Shown piece by piece: positions 1 through 12,285 of a DNA stretch of 64,000 nt. The DNA is from Gyromitra esculenta. Lineage: Eukaryota > Ascomycota > Pezizomycetes > Pezizales > Discinaceae. The first letter of the stretch is position 1, and every line of letters starts with the position of its first letter. Both the position numbers and the translations under genes were made by a program. The notes beneath the pieces were generated by a model that worked only from the letters and a program-made list of their open reading frames with translations, was not told the DNA's origin and ran no database searches. The stretch lies in NCBI GenBank assembly GCA_038503075.1, contig JBCAML010000003.1, forward strand, positions 2,542,001 to 2,606,000, given 5' to 3'.

Positions 1-126
1 GAGATCTTCTTCCTCCTCAACTTGATAGGTCGAAAGACGAGTCTTGCCAGATTTCTTGAGTTCTCGCAATTCCGCAAATTTCTCATGGGGTGTACGTTTG
101 GTACCCGTACGGCGTGAGCGCTCCAT
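1..126 (-). CDS. POL1: DNA polymerase alpha catalytic subunit, N-terminal fragment (runs off the left edge)
   Basis: Only the first 42 codons are present, from an ATG at 126-124 to the window edge. They encode a basic start (MERSRRTGTK), then a stretch reading KFAELRELKKSGKTRLSTYQ followed by VEEEEDL. This is the signature N-terminus of the Pol alpha catalytic subunit: a basic helix, then K/S-G-K-x-R-L-x-T-Y-x-V-E and an acidic run. The family makes the primase-bound polymerase that starts Okazaki fragments and leading strands in the nucleus. The start is the only ATG that opens this frame near the conserved block. An ACGCGT element lies 237 bp upstream. The identification rests on a short but distinctive segment, since the polymerase domain itself is outside the window. 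Confidence 0.8.
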   Translation of the reverse strand, partial: MERSRRTGTKRTPHEKFAELRELKKSGKTRLSTYQVEEEEDL

Positions 127-362
127 TGTTGCTGAGTCGGGGGTGTATAAGTTCGGCGCGTTCTCAGGGGCTGCAGAGCGGATATCCGAATATAAACTCA
201 GCTGTAGTCGTAATCCCTAAAAGAGAAAGGTTTCAAAAAGTCGCTGGTACACGTACAATGCTGGAACCAAAACCGGAGTTTTTTTTATTGGGTTATGTGT
301 TATAGTGGGGTTGACTTACAGTTCGCGGTTCCTGTCCACGTCCAACTTTGGTTTTCGAGTTG

Positions 363-368
363 ACGCGT
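363..368. promoter_or_regulatory. ACGCGT (MCB-type) element upstream of POL1
   Basis: A perfect ACGCGT hexamer lies 237 bp upstream of the POL1 start codon. In yeasts this MluI cell-cycle box binds MBF and drives G1/S expression of replication genes, including POL1. The hexamer is not rare in this window, so the placement, not the match, carries the argument. Confidence 0.4.
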
Positions 369-2496
369 TTCAACAGAGAAACACGTCTCGTGCCAAGACA
401 CGAGTTAGCCATTTAGATTAGATCGATAAGATAATTTAATACCATGTAACTGTCAGGATTCTTCCAACGCAGACCCCATCCACATAACAGAAGTTCCCGA
501 ATGCTTTCGTTCCCTCATCAACTAAATTTACATGCAATTCTTCACGTCGTTGATTCATAAGATTCAATCCTTTCACGACTTCATTCCATATACTAGACTC
601 GTTAAATCAAGTGCTTTCAGAAATCGCTCACTGACACATGCAACTTCAGTCACCAAGATCAAGTGACATTTCAAAAACTCACTCTTTTTAGTGGTATATA
701 CCTCAGAACAAAATATTTATAAAGTTACTTATTGCATATAGGTCTTTTGGGTAGCCAAATTCCACAACTTTTTTCAAAACGTATAATTGTTCTGGTCTAT
801 TCACAGAACCTAGAACCTAGTTCTGCTCAAATAACATTATAAGTTGAATTTATTGTTTGAAACCTCCATATCAGATCAAAACAATAACTGGCTAATCGAT
901 CAAATTTAATTAAACCAGATTCACCGCGAGACTACGCGAGACCTAAACTCCCGGTCAACTCACATACCAGAAGTTTTCGTAAGACATTTAGTCATCTTGA
1001 TACTAAGAACCATCTTTGATCCTTCTTCATTCAAGCAGCGAATTAGCTATCAGAAGGGCAGAAATCTCCCCACAGAGTAACGACTCTCTCAGTCATTTAT
1101 CAGCGCGGTCGGGGGACAGACGAAATATTTCCGCATTCCGAAAACACATACAACTCTCACTGTGTATCATTCATCAATACATTTGTATGTTCCCCCATCA
1201 CAATTTCGGACTTCCCTCTCTCGTAATAGTATCTAGATTACGAGTAATTAGAGTTCAATCGGTAGCCTGAATCTGCTATACGTGTAAAGCATCGGAGAAT
1301 ACATGTATGACCTTCCACTCCGAGATCTCACACTTTCTAACTGGAGCCAACTGCAGTTGGAAACGGTGGTGAACCATACATGTAGCTATCACACCTTAAT
1401 GGGTATGCAAAGATAACTTTCCTCGTACGCCCATTTAGAGAACTTATACTAGCCTCTATGCATGAAAATAAACTTCGATTGCAAACCATATTAATGTTTG
1501 TGATGTCAAAAAGCTAAGACGGCATTCACCCACTAAAATCGCTAGCTCGAATGAGTTAAAGGGGCCGTTCAAGTCCCCTAAGGCATGGGAGTCACATTCC
1601 ACTCGAACTACTACTATAGAATACGACATGTTATTTTAGGAAACTTGGAAATGACCAACAAGGAAAATATTACGACACCTCATCTAGCGCCTAGTTTCAA
1701 CAATCATTACCGCAAAATGCAAGCTACAAGCATCACAGTTCCCAAATTTGAAGAGCAGTTTAGAAACCCTCCCAGATTATGAATATCGAAGAATTAATAT
1801 GTATCTACATGTAGTCCTCGTGCTAACGGTACGCTTCTCTTTTGGTTAGATAATCCACCAACACCAACACGACCGCACATTGAACAAGACCGAATTGATA
1901 TCTCACAGACGCTACTTGAATCACTAACCTAGCAGCTAAATTCTAACCGAACTGGGGGAGCAGGTGTTGTGTGACCTATTTCCTGCTTTAGATCACCTAG
2001 AGGTTATCAATGAGGTCTTACCTTCTTTCACTATAACGGAGACTCAGAATCCGACATTTAAGTGCCACAGCAAACATCTGAAAGCATAAAACGGGTTAAC
2101 AAAACCTGAATGGCGCACAAGTTTAGGAGCCGATAAAGAACACCCCCTACTAAACTTGACACTATGAGCTACAATGTACTAAATTCGAATTTCTCAGGGA
2201 CAAAAGCGCAGAACGAAGATCAGACAAGTAGCAATCAAATTCTCAGTGCGATTAGGTAACTACTTAGCTATAGGCAACCTTGGATACCCCATATGATATT
2301 TAACAACCAACCCGAATAACTTCCACGTTCTACAACAGCCATCGAATAATATCAATACACCCTAATAGAACACCAGATCCTAGTTCTATTATACATGCAA
2401 GTTAAGATATATGAATCCCACCCTTAAATTACTATCTTATACTAAGGGTAAATGCTAGCGATATCAGGATTGAAGTATCAATCCCCCTTTTACAAC

Positions 2497-2600
2497 AAAT
2501 TCGGGATTACACGAATAAGGTTAGCCATCCAGTAATTAAAGCAAAGTCGAGATATTAATATCCGTTCCATAATAAATTCAGGATTACATGGAGAAGGTAA
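2497..2600. repeat. diverged direct repeat, two copies about 77 bp apart
   Basis: The sequence AAATTCGGGATTACACG at 2497 recurs as AAATTCAGGATTACATG at 2574. The similarity continues weakly downstream through the shared AAGGT and AAAGC(A/G)AAGT blocks. The two differences in the quoted core are transitions (G/A, C/T), as expected for a decayed tandem duplication or RIP-type mutation. Confidence 0.4.
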
Positions 2601-3655
2601 TTCTCTCAGCAACCAAAGCGAAGTTCTCGACAAGCCCAAAAGCACATATCCGTCATTTGGCCAATGAGACGTCACTTCTAAAGAGAAGGAAGTTTACATA
2701 TCCTTTTGCATGCACGATATGATAACACTGAAAGAAGGAAGCTCGGTGTTTTCCTGGATTCTGATATTAATTGTTCTCAATATTCAATTTTAGGTTCACT
2801 CACCCCAATTACATTTAATATCGCCTGCAACACTAAACACAGTGATACATGATATAGAGAGACAGCAACAGCGTTTACCACACTCTCAAAACACGTTAGC
2901 CCACTTACCTCTATAATCTGATAAATCTCCCCTATGCTCCTTACTCCCAACCATCAAATCATCTGCAACGCCAGGCCGCTCCGGCAGGGGAGGTGCGATC
3001 GACAGTGCACCGGGTCGAGAAAAAATGGGAGCCCCGTCGACACTCTTGAAGCAACTTCAAAATCTATTTTTTTTTACCCCGTTTCCAGCTCGTTCCATGT
3101 ATCTTATCGTCTCACCCACCGGTAGGAGGATTGTTGAATCCTTGTTACTTCAACCGACGTCAAGGGAGGCCATGTAGCTAGGAAACAGTATAACAATCAA
3201 TTGAAAACAGAGGTGGATGTAGCCCAAGGGTGTTCGAAACGCAGTTACTCATTGTTCGAAAACGAATTAAGTATGAACAAACCAGATCTGCAGAGTACAC
3301 AGCATATATACACACGGTATTGAGCGGACCACACAGAGGTTTGATGAAATCACAAACTAATCGAAACAACGTCTAGGAAATTGCTCAGAATTCACAGTTT
3401 AATTACAAGTAACAATCTATATCGCTCCTAGAGTTGAAGTGCATGATAAGTCCAATATGACAGCAATCTACAAGTCGAAGTGGGGATTTTGATTGGGGGT
3501 TTAGCACATTAGATTTGTAGAAGATTTAGAAACACGGAAAGAATCAAAAGTATATTGAAATACTCAAGATATCAACTTCCAAATCATAACAGAAGAAAGT
3601 ATCTTTTTACAACCAATAAAAGTCTATAAAGAATCAATTTGTGGGTGAATCTTGC

Positions 3656-3686
3656 TTAGATAGATAGATGGATAGATGGATAGATA
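3656..3686. repeat. GATA/GATG tetranucleotide microsatellite
   Basis: About seven tandem tetramers of TAGA/TGGA type lie in non-coding DNA, directly followed by one of the TACATGTA octamers at 3692. Confidence 0.7.
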
Positions 3687-5032
3687 TTTCATACATGTAC
3701 ACGCATCCAACCCTTAGGTTATGGCAGCGAATCGACTTGTTTAGATATATATGACCTTGGCTGGGGAAATTAAATCACAACAAAAGAAAAAAAGTTTAGG
3801 TACATATATACATGCAAAACAACGGGGAATCTTATCCTTTGGGACACACGCGCCGAGTAGATGAATACATGTAAGCAATAGATAAATAGTATTAGAGTGG
3901 CGTTATTGTCCGAGTGACTTTTCATGACGGCTCACCCAAAGCTCACAATGCATATGTAGCGATCGATCAAGAATTCGAACCGTTTAAGGCGAGAGATCAA
4001 AACAAAGAAGATAAAGAGAAACTTGAAAGAAGAAAAAAAAAAGAATAGAGGACGCGCCTCCGGAATACTGAGGAACTTTTTCTCCAAATCTAGAAATTGC
4101 CCGAGGTCGTCGATGTCTAAAGTGATGGACTACCCAAGAGAATTCGATTATTTATATGTGCAGAAACAGCCATGTAGTGATCTACTTATCAATAAATAAC
4201 GGGATCAGGTGATTTTCCACACAGACAACAAAATATGCCCTCGAAGGCTTAGGGGGGAAAAGGTTAAGTTGTTGGCCTCTGCGACAAAAGGTTCCACCTT
4301 GTGGCAGGGTGGGGCAAGATACTTCGCCAATGGGAGCAACCATAGGCAAAGCAGCTCCGTTATCCTAGAAAGAAAAACGAGGGGAAGTTACAAACTACAT
4401 TTGAACCATTATATCACTAACTAGCCCCACGAGGTCAATGATCGTTTCACGGGTGAAAGAAAAAAAAAGTCTATTTACGAACACCAAGCGTTTCTGGACT
4501 AAACAATAAGACATAACTACGGAAGATCAAGTATGATAAAATAAAAAGCATCTCCACCGTTCCTGGTACACGAAAGAGCCCAACATTACAGTAATAGCGA
4601 TACCTATGGTAGCAAAAAAAAAAGGATAACACAACCTCCAACTTTCTTTCTCTCTCCTCTTCTCCGCCTTACGCCCTCCACCTTACACCCTTCCTATCTT
4701 TCACACCTCACTTTCACCCCACCTCAATCCACCCACACCCCTTCCTCCACCCAACCCCTCCCTTAATCATTCACCCTTCCACGTCGTGAACTACTTAATC
4801 TCAACGTCAATAAAACAAGAAGCGAAAATATAGCAAGAAAAGTATTTCATTGGTGCCCAATGCCGATGCGATGCGATGCCGATGCAGGAAAAAGGAAAAG
4901 AAAACCCCATTAAGAAAAAGAAACCACCCTACGACTCCCAAAACCCGTCACCCCGTCCAGAACGAAAAGCAAGGGTGCCCTTTTTTTGATGCCCTATTAT
5001 AATCCACAAACATTGTCATAATGTTGAAGTTT

Positions 5033-6132
5033 TTACAACACGCCCGCAACGAACCACACGAACGATAGCGCTGTGAGCAAACCCATTCCGATAAGGAAGC
5101 GGAAAGCTTTGGGATCCATGAGTGAGGCACCGCTGGGGTCACAGGTAGCACATTGGAAGCCTAGATGAATAATTATGTCAATATTAATATCACGAGGGGC
5201 AGAAGAGATGAAAGGTATCCATACTGGCAAGAGGTGTAGCAGGTTGAGGAGTGTACAATCCAAATGCCAATCCAGAATACGGCTGCAAGTACCCTGGAGA
5301 CGGGAACGAGGTAGCACCTCGTGCTTGGTCATAAATGTAGAGTGTGTATGTCGCCCTACGCTCCACCAAATATCAGCTACCCCTCTCTCTAAACACCAGC
5401 TGCATGTAGAAGAGTACTCACATGGGCAATTTCGACAGAGCAGTACTCTGGTACGCTCCAGTATCCCACACGACCTCCGTTGTGCCTGCACTAATATTCA
5501 CCGCAATTGGGAAATACTGCGCACCATCCGTGCAGTATGCTTGCACATTGAGTGCTGTGGGCGTGACCTGCAGACTGGTAAAGTTCCATGCAAAGGTGAC
5601 TGGGTCGCCAATCTTATAGATTTGATAGCCATCATATATACCCGGTGTCATCATCTGCACACCGCCCGGCTGCGCATCTGCCGAGATCTTGATCTTCTTA
5701 GACGTCGATGTCTTGGTGCCTGGTTTAGCGGTCGTCGAGGGCATCTCGGTGATGGTCGAGCCATTCTTGTCGGTCGTGGTTACGGGGTCTTGGGTAGATG
5801 CGGGAGTATCGGAAGAGAGAGTTGTATCAACATCGCCTTGGACAGCATCTCCTTGGCCACCGGTGGGGGTGACGGCGTTGTCTGTGATGGAGGCTTTGGT
5901 GGGTCCTGTGGGTTGAGCAAACAAAGAGTATCAGCAAACAGTTGTCGTTGCCACAACACCAGCGGTACAGACGAGGAAGGGTTGTGTTGCTATGCTCACC
6001 TTGGGTTTGTGATGTTTGAGTTGCCTGCGTGTTTGTTTGCCGCACCACCAATCCGGGAGCCACTTCCGCATGAGCCGACACAGATGCCGCGAGCGAGAGG
6101 GCAAAGGTAAAGAGTAAATTGAAATTCCGCAT
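5033..6132 (-). CDS. Secreted, membrane-anchored fungal protein of DUF7137 type
   Basis: Four exons (6132-6000, 5905-5422, 5355-5225, 5160-5033) keep one frame and give about 291 residues. The start is the ATG at 6132, because an in-frame extension to 6147 begins with GTG. Residues 1 to about 20 form a signal peptide (MRNFNLLFTFALSLAASVSA). A Ser/Thr/Pro-rich linker with several TTT/STS runs follows. A conserved globular part then reads from about GGVQMMTPG through DPVTFAWNFTSL, with cysteine motif CTDGAQYF and later CATCDPSG. A hydrophobic helix (FLIGMGLLTALSFVWFVAGVL) ends the chain, so it is either a tail anchor or a GPI-like signal. This order of parts matches the fungal DUF7137 family as I know it, whose function is undescribed. 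It probably sits at the cell surface. It lies 1 kb downstream of RAD26 on the same strand. Confidence 0.8.
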
Positions 6133-7152
6133 GCTGGACGATGGCACAAGATGTTGTGTGTATTGAAGGCTGGGGAGTCGAGATGCCCTTGCCCAGGAAA
6201 CGAGTATCAGGGGAAATTAACGAGTGACGAGATCAACGAGAGAGGAGGGAGAGGGAGAGAAAGGTGGTCTAAGGACGAGAGGCCGTTTTCTTCTCCCCTG
6301 CGTTTCAGGAAAGGAAGTTTCCCCAACGAGCGAAACCGGGATGCACGGATGTGTAGATGTCGGTAGAATACAGTCCAGCAGCAGAACCGCTTTGAGAAAC
6401 GACAGCAAACGAGCAAACGAAAACACAACAACAATCAATCAATAAAAAAAGGGAGGACACTGCACTGATTCTACGAACGAACGGCTGGAGGAAGCGACAG
6501 GACAGGACAGGACAGAGCAGAGCAGAGCAGAGCAGAAACAGCAAATAGGAAGGCTTTCTGCTGGCTGTCTGTCCAGAAGGGACGAGCGGGACGACGCATT
6601 TAGCGATCGCTTTGAGCCAATTTTCGCAGCCAGGGGTTCCCGTTCTGGCTGCTATTAATAGACAGCGTGTAGTGTATCCGTGATCCACACGAAAACAAAA
6701 ACAAAGCTGGAAGCTGACAACCCCACGACACACAACACCACTTCGGGGGAACACAACCACGCGAACCGCTATTTTAGGCCGTGGTGGCCAATGATCCTGA
6801 CGTGCGATCACGTCTCGCCAATGATTGATCTAACGGGTATTTCTATTTATTCTCTGGCCTGACAAAAGGGCAAAAAACTCACTATGTAGCCTTTCGCAAA
6901 GCAATGCTCTCTAATCAATGATGCAAACCTCTACCTAACCCAGCGCTAGACCGTAACCAGATACGCGAATGGAAAAACAAAAATCAACTCCATCGAGAAA
7001 AACCCAAACCCATATCGCGAAAGCTAAATTCTCAAAAAGAAAAGAAAAAACATAGCATCATATCGACCATACTAGTCACTTCGCCAAAGAATGTCCACCT
7101 ACCCGTGCCAGCATCCCGTGCCAGCATCTCATGCCATCCCATATCCCCATCC
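6133..7152. other. Intergenic region: promoter of the DUF7137-type gene and RAD26 3' flank
   Basis: No gene is supported. The part nearest 6132 on the minus strand is C/T-rich (roughly 6225-6300), as fungal core promoters often are. Several overlapping open frames here (up to 168 codons) lack conserved features and look like chance readings. Confidence 0.6.
6497..6536. repeat. Pentanucleotide tandem repeat (AGGAC then AGAGC)
   Basis: Three tandem AGGAC units run directly into four AGAGC units in the promoter region of the downstream minus-strand gene. The two unit types differ at two positions, consistent with a microsatellite that changed unit during expansion. Confidence 0.7.
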
Positions 7153-10100
7153 TTAACGAAACTCGTTTTTGAGCTCCCATACCCTAGAATCTTTCCTAAA
7201 CACCGCAATTTCCTTGATCAAATGCCTAAACTCGGCCATCTGCGCTTCATCCTTCTCGTCGACAACGGTCCTCCCAAATGCCGAAATTTCTGTTGATAAA
7301 GCCTTCCCACCTCTCCCCTTCATAAACTCTCTCAAGCCCCTAGCTAACCCCGGAACCCTGGTCTCTGGCATCGGTGAACGTCTTAAAGTAGTAGCGACAG
7401 CAGGCTTAACGACAGCACCTCTACTTGCAGCTCTCGAATTCGCATAACCACTCCCACTTCCAACCCTAGACATCGGTTCGCTGACAGGTGTATTCCTTCC
7501 CCCACTACCGATCTTCGGTATGCTCTCGCCCGCTGGCATACCCGGCTTCTTATTTGCCCTTCTCAGCGTCGCCAACAGTCCCGCAGCCGTCTTCACAACC
7601 GGTCTATCCTCCTCTTCCCTCCCTGCATCACCCTTCCTCCCCGTCCATGTTACCGTCCCAATCTTCGCACTCTGCGTTGTCTTAATACTCTCCTTCAATG
7701 CCTTCGCCGCCGCTTGTGCAACCTTAATCGCCTGCCTCTCAAGCGAATTCTTCGACGACGACGATGCCCCGGCATTTACGACACTGTCGTGTTCGAGTGC
7801 GGAGACAACACCGGTACCCGCAAATAAACTAGCCATGAGACGTTGTTCATCGGAATTAGTTCCAGCCGTAGTTTCTGCATCGGTGAGGTGCTCAAGGCCT
7901 GCGACACCTGCTATGGATCGGAGTGCGTACGGATCGTCTTCGTTTTGGGGGTTGGGTGAGTCGGAGTCGGAGGAGGTATACACTTTTTCGGCGCCAGCGA
8001 ACATAGTACCAGTTTCAGTACCAGTGAAAGCAGAGCCGCCGAGCGAGAAGAGGTCATGGAGATCGTCACTCTAAAATTTTATCATCATTGGTTAGCAACC
8101 GCGAGAATGGATAGTAAAGTGATACTAAACGGGGTTAAGTGTGTACTACTGACTCTGAAGAATAGTCTCTGGTTGGCGTCGGTGAGTACTTTCAGTGCCA
8201 GATGTTGCTTGAAGATTTGTCTATGATATATCTTCTCTTCAATAGTCCCAGCTGTTAAGAGACGGTAAATAGTCACGGGTCGCTTCTGACCGAGCCGCCA
8301 CGCACGTTCCCGGGCTTGCATATCCGTCGAAGGGTTCCTGCATAACACTCCATAAGCCAAACCGTCTCCTCCAGTTCATCTTCACATCTCATCATCTCGG
8401 CTCCACAAACTTGGAGGGTGGGAATATACCAATCTGGATCATATATAATCACCCGGTCTGCACCTGTCAAGTTTACGCCCAGCCCACCAACTTTCGTAGT
8501 TAATAGGAAAACATCGAGATTGTCATCGTTGTTGAACTCATCCACCATTTCTTGTCTATGTTGGATAGCTGTGTTGCCGTCCATACGTCTATACTGGAAT
8601 CTATCTGGTAAACTCTTAACGTAGCGTTCAAGAATATCAAGCATCTGCCTAGTCTGCGCGAACAAGAGAGTTTTGTGACCCTGCGATTTCCACATTTGCA
8701 GCAGCGATTTGGTGATCTGCATTTTACCACTAAGAGCGCCAGAGCCGTAGTTGTAGTCACGCATCTGCAATATGTCAGGATAAAAGAACCAAAAAGAAAA
8801 GTACAAATCAAAAGAGAATGGTAAGGATGGAAGAAAGGATAGAACTTACATTCTTCAAATGCACCCTATCCGCTAAATCCGGGTGATTGCAAATCTTCCT
8901 CAACACATCAATCGCAAAGAGTCTATTTCCCTTCCCATTGAGTATATCCTTCATCTGCGAGCTATTCAAGAATGTTCGATACGCCTCACTTTGCGGGATC
9001 GTCAACTTGCAGAACAGCACTTGCTCTGACTTCTTCGGTAAATCCGCTGCTACATCGACCTTGACTCGGCGGATTAGATACGGTCCCATCAGCTCCTTGA
9101 GAACCTCGGAACAGTGTTGCGCAGTCATGACTTGGACATTTGTGGCGCCGGCATAACCACCAATGCGGATCGGTACTTCGATCTGCGCCTTGAAGATGGG
9201 AAGAATGCCGAGGCGGCCTGGGTAAACGAAGTCGAAGAGACTCCATAGCTCGATGAGGTTGTTTTGGAGCGGTGTTCCGGAGAGGATGATTCTGTGATGA
9301 GTCTATTTGATTTAATTAGCAAGTGGTAGATACATGTATTTATAGCTAAGAAGCTATTTACCTTAAGTTTCTTGCACGTAATAGAGATATCTGCATCAGG
9401 GTTACGGATCTTGTGTCCCTCGTCAAGGATAGCATATTCCCACTCCTTATCAATGAGTAGCTCTTCGTAGGATTTGAGCCCAGCATAACTTGTAATAAGA
9501 ACATGCCCTTAAGTTTTATTAGCAACCAAATCTCAGTCACTGAATAGTGAAAACAAACCTTTCTCGAATACTTTCTTCACAACTTTTCTGGCTGCTGTCT
9601 GATTCTTGGTGCGTTTAATGTTCTTCCCGTTTTCCAGCAGATCATCTTCTTCTTCTTCCTGCTGGGCGTTAAGCATCCCACTACCACTGCTATGCAAAAT
9701 AGAAACCCGGAGCGGTGGCCACCAGAGATGAAATTCATTGGCCCATTGCTTCAATACCGTAGCAGGAGCGACAATAAGAACAGGTTTAGTCACGAGACCA
9801 CTGTGGTGCAAGCCGGCAATGAAGGAAATAATTTGGATTGTTTTTCCGAGCCCCATCTCGTCGCCAATGATACCACCGGCGTTCTGCGAGTGTAATTCCC
9901 ACAACCATTGAACACCGACTTTCTGATAGTCAAACAGTGAAGGAAATATATCCCCAGGAATTCTAAGTCCTCCGTTAAAGATAGTATCGGGTTCGGTAGG
10001 GTGTGGCATAAGCCATTCATCCAACCCCTCTTCATACTCGTCTTCTTCGATTGAATCTCCATTCTGAGGCTTTTGCTGTTCTCTGGCCTTTTTTCGGTCT

Positions 10101-11604
10101 TGAGTCCATTCCTTCACCCGTGCTAGATAAGATTTTTCGTTGCCATCGTCAAACTTGCGAGTGTCTACAGCCTCTACAGCCTTTGCCGCTCCCCGCCCTT
10201 TACGTTTCGCGGATTTTATTGTTGCTTCCTCTTTCCCACCAAAGAAGTCATCGTCATCATCGTCCGATTCATCGCTCACGTCACCCAACTCGAAATCGTC
10301 CTCCAATTTCACAGCTCTCCCTCTCCGTTTCCCTTTCCGCGGTATCTTCTTCTTCCGCCTAGGCTCGTAGTCCTCATCGTCGCTAGCTGATTCTACCTTC
10401 ACTCTTGACCGTTTCTTCGATGAAGCAGCAGCTTCAGAGGTTGGCTCTGAATCTGAGATTGGATCCTCGGAGCCCTTTACACGGTGCCGTTTTAGTGGCG
10501 GCATCTCATCCCCGTTGTCATCTTCGTAGGTTGTGAGGTTAATGGCCCCGACGGCAGGTGATAGTTGCTCTTGGCTACGATAGTGCTTCTGTGGCCTCAC
10601 TTCCCCTCCCTCCTCTTCCTCTTCCTCTTCCTCCTCCTCCACCAAGCGCTCTTCAGCGGGTGTTTCAGCCTGCTGAAACCCCGGTCTTCGAAGGTTCTGA
10701 TGGGACATTATGCCCGATCCTAGTGATGGCCCCGTGGCAGCATCGGCAAAGATATTCAAATTGCCCCTTTCTGCACCAGCGATCTGGGAGAAAGGTGTGA
10801 TTTTGCCAGTTCCTAATTAACCAGCACTATTCAGCAAAACCTCATAAAAAGTTTTCATATACATTAAGGGAACCCACGGATCAGGTAATTCCTCTCCGTC
10901 TCATCAGACCTCCTTCCACCGGGCGCTAAAGGCTCCTGGGTGCTCAGATCCGCTACAACCTTACTGCGAGAAGCAATCCGAGCTGTGATCTGTTCAACAT
11001 CTCTGTTGAACCCATCGATCAGCGGCTGCAATTCCTCGATTGCAGCCCTCAGCTCCTGCTTCTGCGACACAGTGGTGCGAGGATTCCTGAGTTGCTCCCG
11101 GAAACGCTCGATGGAGTAGACCAGCTTGCTATAGCTTTGTTAGCTAAAGAAAAAAGCAATATTTATATATATATATATATATTCGCTAGGGATTACGTGC
11201 TCTTTCTCCGCATTAGTCTTATTGAGCCGCTTTTGATCGCGCTCATCCTCCTTCTCGATGATTGCTTTCTCGGCCTATATGAAAAATAACTATTAGCTTG
11301 GGGTATTTTTTGAATTATTCTGAATATTATATTTCTAAGCGAAAGTATATACTTTTACTGCAACTTCTTGCTCTAGTACCTCCTGGTCCACAGCTTGCGC
11401 CACCAGTCCTGCGGCCTCCAATTCTCCAATGTCCCCCGCCATGGCACTGGCACTATCTGCCTCCGCAGCGACAGATTCGCTAGGCGAATCTGACAGCGAA
11501 GACAGCGACGAACCTGATGAGCTTGGACGGGAGACGAGAATCGCAGGGTTGGGTCGCTGTGGGCTTAGAAGGTCTTCCGCTGGATTACCGGCGGGGACAT
11601 CCAT
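7153..11604 (-). CDS. RAD26: Rad26/CSB (ERCC6) SNF2-family DNA-dependent ATPase, transcription-coupled repair
   Basis: At least nine exons can be chained from ATG 11604 to stop 7153. The N-terminus is Ser-rich, followed by a coiled-coil stretch ([13 protein letters not shown]) and the Rad26 signature TGKITPF joined across an intron near 10800-10860. A long acidic and basic linker includes a Glu run and nuclear-type basic clusters. SNF2 motifs are complete: I (GDEMGLGKT), Ia (APATVLKQW), II (DEGH), III (LSGTPLQNN), IV-VI ([41 protein letters not shown]). One intron (about 8348-8440) splits motif VI at DPDW/NPSTD. The Walker B DEGH and RAWRLGQ are typical of ERCC6-like remodelers. The family acts at stalled RNA polymerase II in the nucleus. 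The tail ([11 protein letters not shown]) matches Rad26 C-termini. It is divergent from YAK1. Confidence 0.93.
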
Positions 11605-11721
11605 GATTACAGGTGTGGTATGTATGCGAAAAGGTTACTCTACCAGTCTGGAGAGGAGTTAGGGCGATGTCGAAACTTTAACTGGGAACGTGTCGAGCCT
11701 GGGAGACGCGAAAGTGGTAAT

Positions 11722-11735
11722 ATCACGTGATGTTG
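11722..11735. promoter_or_regulatory. ATCACGTGATGTTG motif, copy 1
   Basis: A 14-bp sequence with a perfect ATCACGTGAT palindrome lies about 120 bp upstream of the RAD26 ATG. An identical 14-mer occurs 550 bp away. The CACGTG core is the E-box bound by bHLH factors (Cbf1/USF class), so this is a candidate factor site. Confidence 0.45.
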
Positions 11736-12271
11736 AGTCAATAAAGTAAGCCTTGGCAGCACAACCATGCGACGTCACTCGCATAGAATAGGGACATTCA
11801 GGCTCGTACTCAAAAGGCTCGGATTGACAGTTGGCTGTCAAGGTGGAGTTTATATCCGTTTTTTTTGCTATTTCCTTTTTAATAGTACAAAGGCAGCTGC
11901 AGTCTGGAGCCTTGCTGGGGAAATGTTGCGCACAGCAATTATCGCGCACAACCCCGTGATCACATTGGAAACTTTGTGTTTTGGCCACGACAAAATAAGC
12001 TCTATAAGGGTCGATTAAGTGGCAGGTTCTTGCATATTGTTTGGATACAGTCATCAAGACCACCTGGACAACGTCTTTAGTATCACGATTCACGATCAAC
12101 TTATGAGGTAACAATTCTATTTGTATCACCTGGTTGATAGGATTTCCCTACAGTAATGTATTCATCCAATAGACAGAAACAGGGATTGACAATTCTACTG
12201 GTTAGTGACGTGTTGCTTTCCTCCATAGTATCATTTGGAGAAAATAGTATATCTTGTCACGGGATCATATG

Positions 12272-12285
12272 ATCACGTGATGTTG
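12272..12285. promoter_or_regulatory. ATCACGTGATGTTG motif, copy 2
   Basis: This is the second identical copy of the 14-mer, in the same orientation. It lies immediately after another palindrome (GATCATATGATC at about 12263-12274). It sits roughly mid-way between the RAD26 and YAK1 starts. Confidence 0.45.

Larger units (their letters stand above)
127..5032. other. AT-rich gene-free block between POL1 and the DUF7137-type gene
   Basis: I see no gene here. The longest open frames are under 100 codons, lack family features and have no plausible splice partners. The first few hundred bases must hold the POL1 promoter. The block contains five of the TACATGTA octamers (1300, 1377, 1806, 3692, 3866), a diverged direct repeat near 2.5 kb and a GATA/GATG microsatellite. 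From about 4630 to 4790 the plus strand is strongly C/T-rich, just beyond the 3' end of the next gene. A run of GATGC-like units sits near 4863-4887. No LTR, transposase or tRNA was recognised. Confidence 0.6.

Noticed and set aside
5175..6110. 311-codon plus-strand open frame opposite the DUF7137-type gene.
   Set aside because: It is the antisense shadow of the minus-strand exons. The minus strand has a signal peptide, consistent splicing and family similarity.
11659..12129. 156-codon minus-strand open frame with several cysteines upstream of RAD26.
   Set aside because: It begins with GTG, overlaps the RAD26 promoter, contains the E-box motif and has no recognisable domain.
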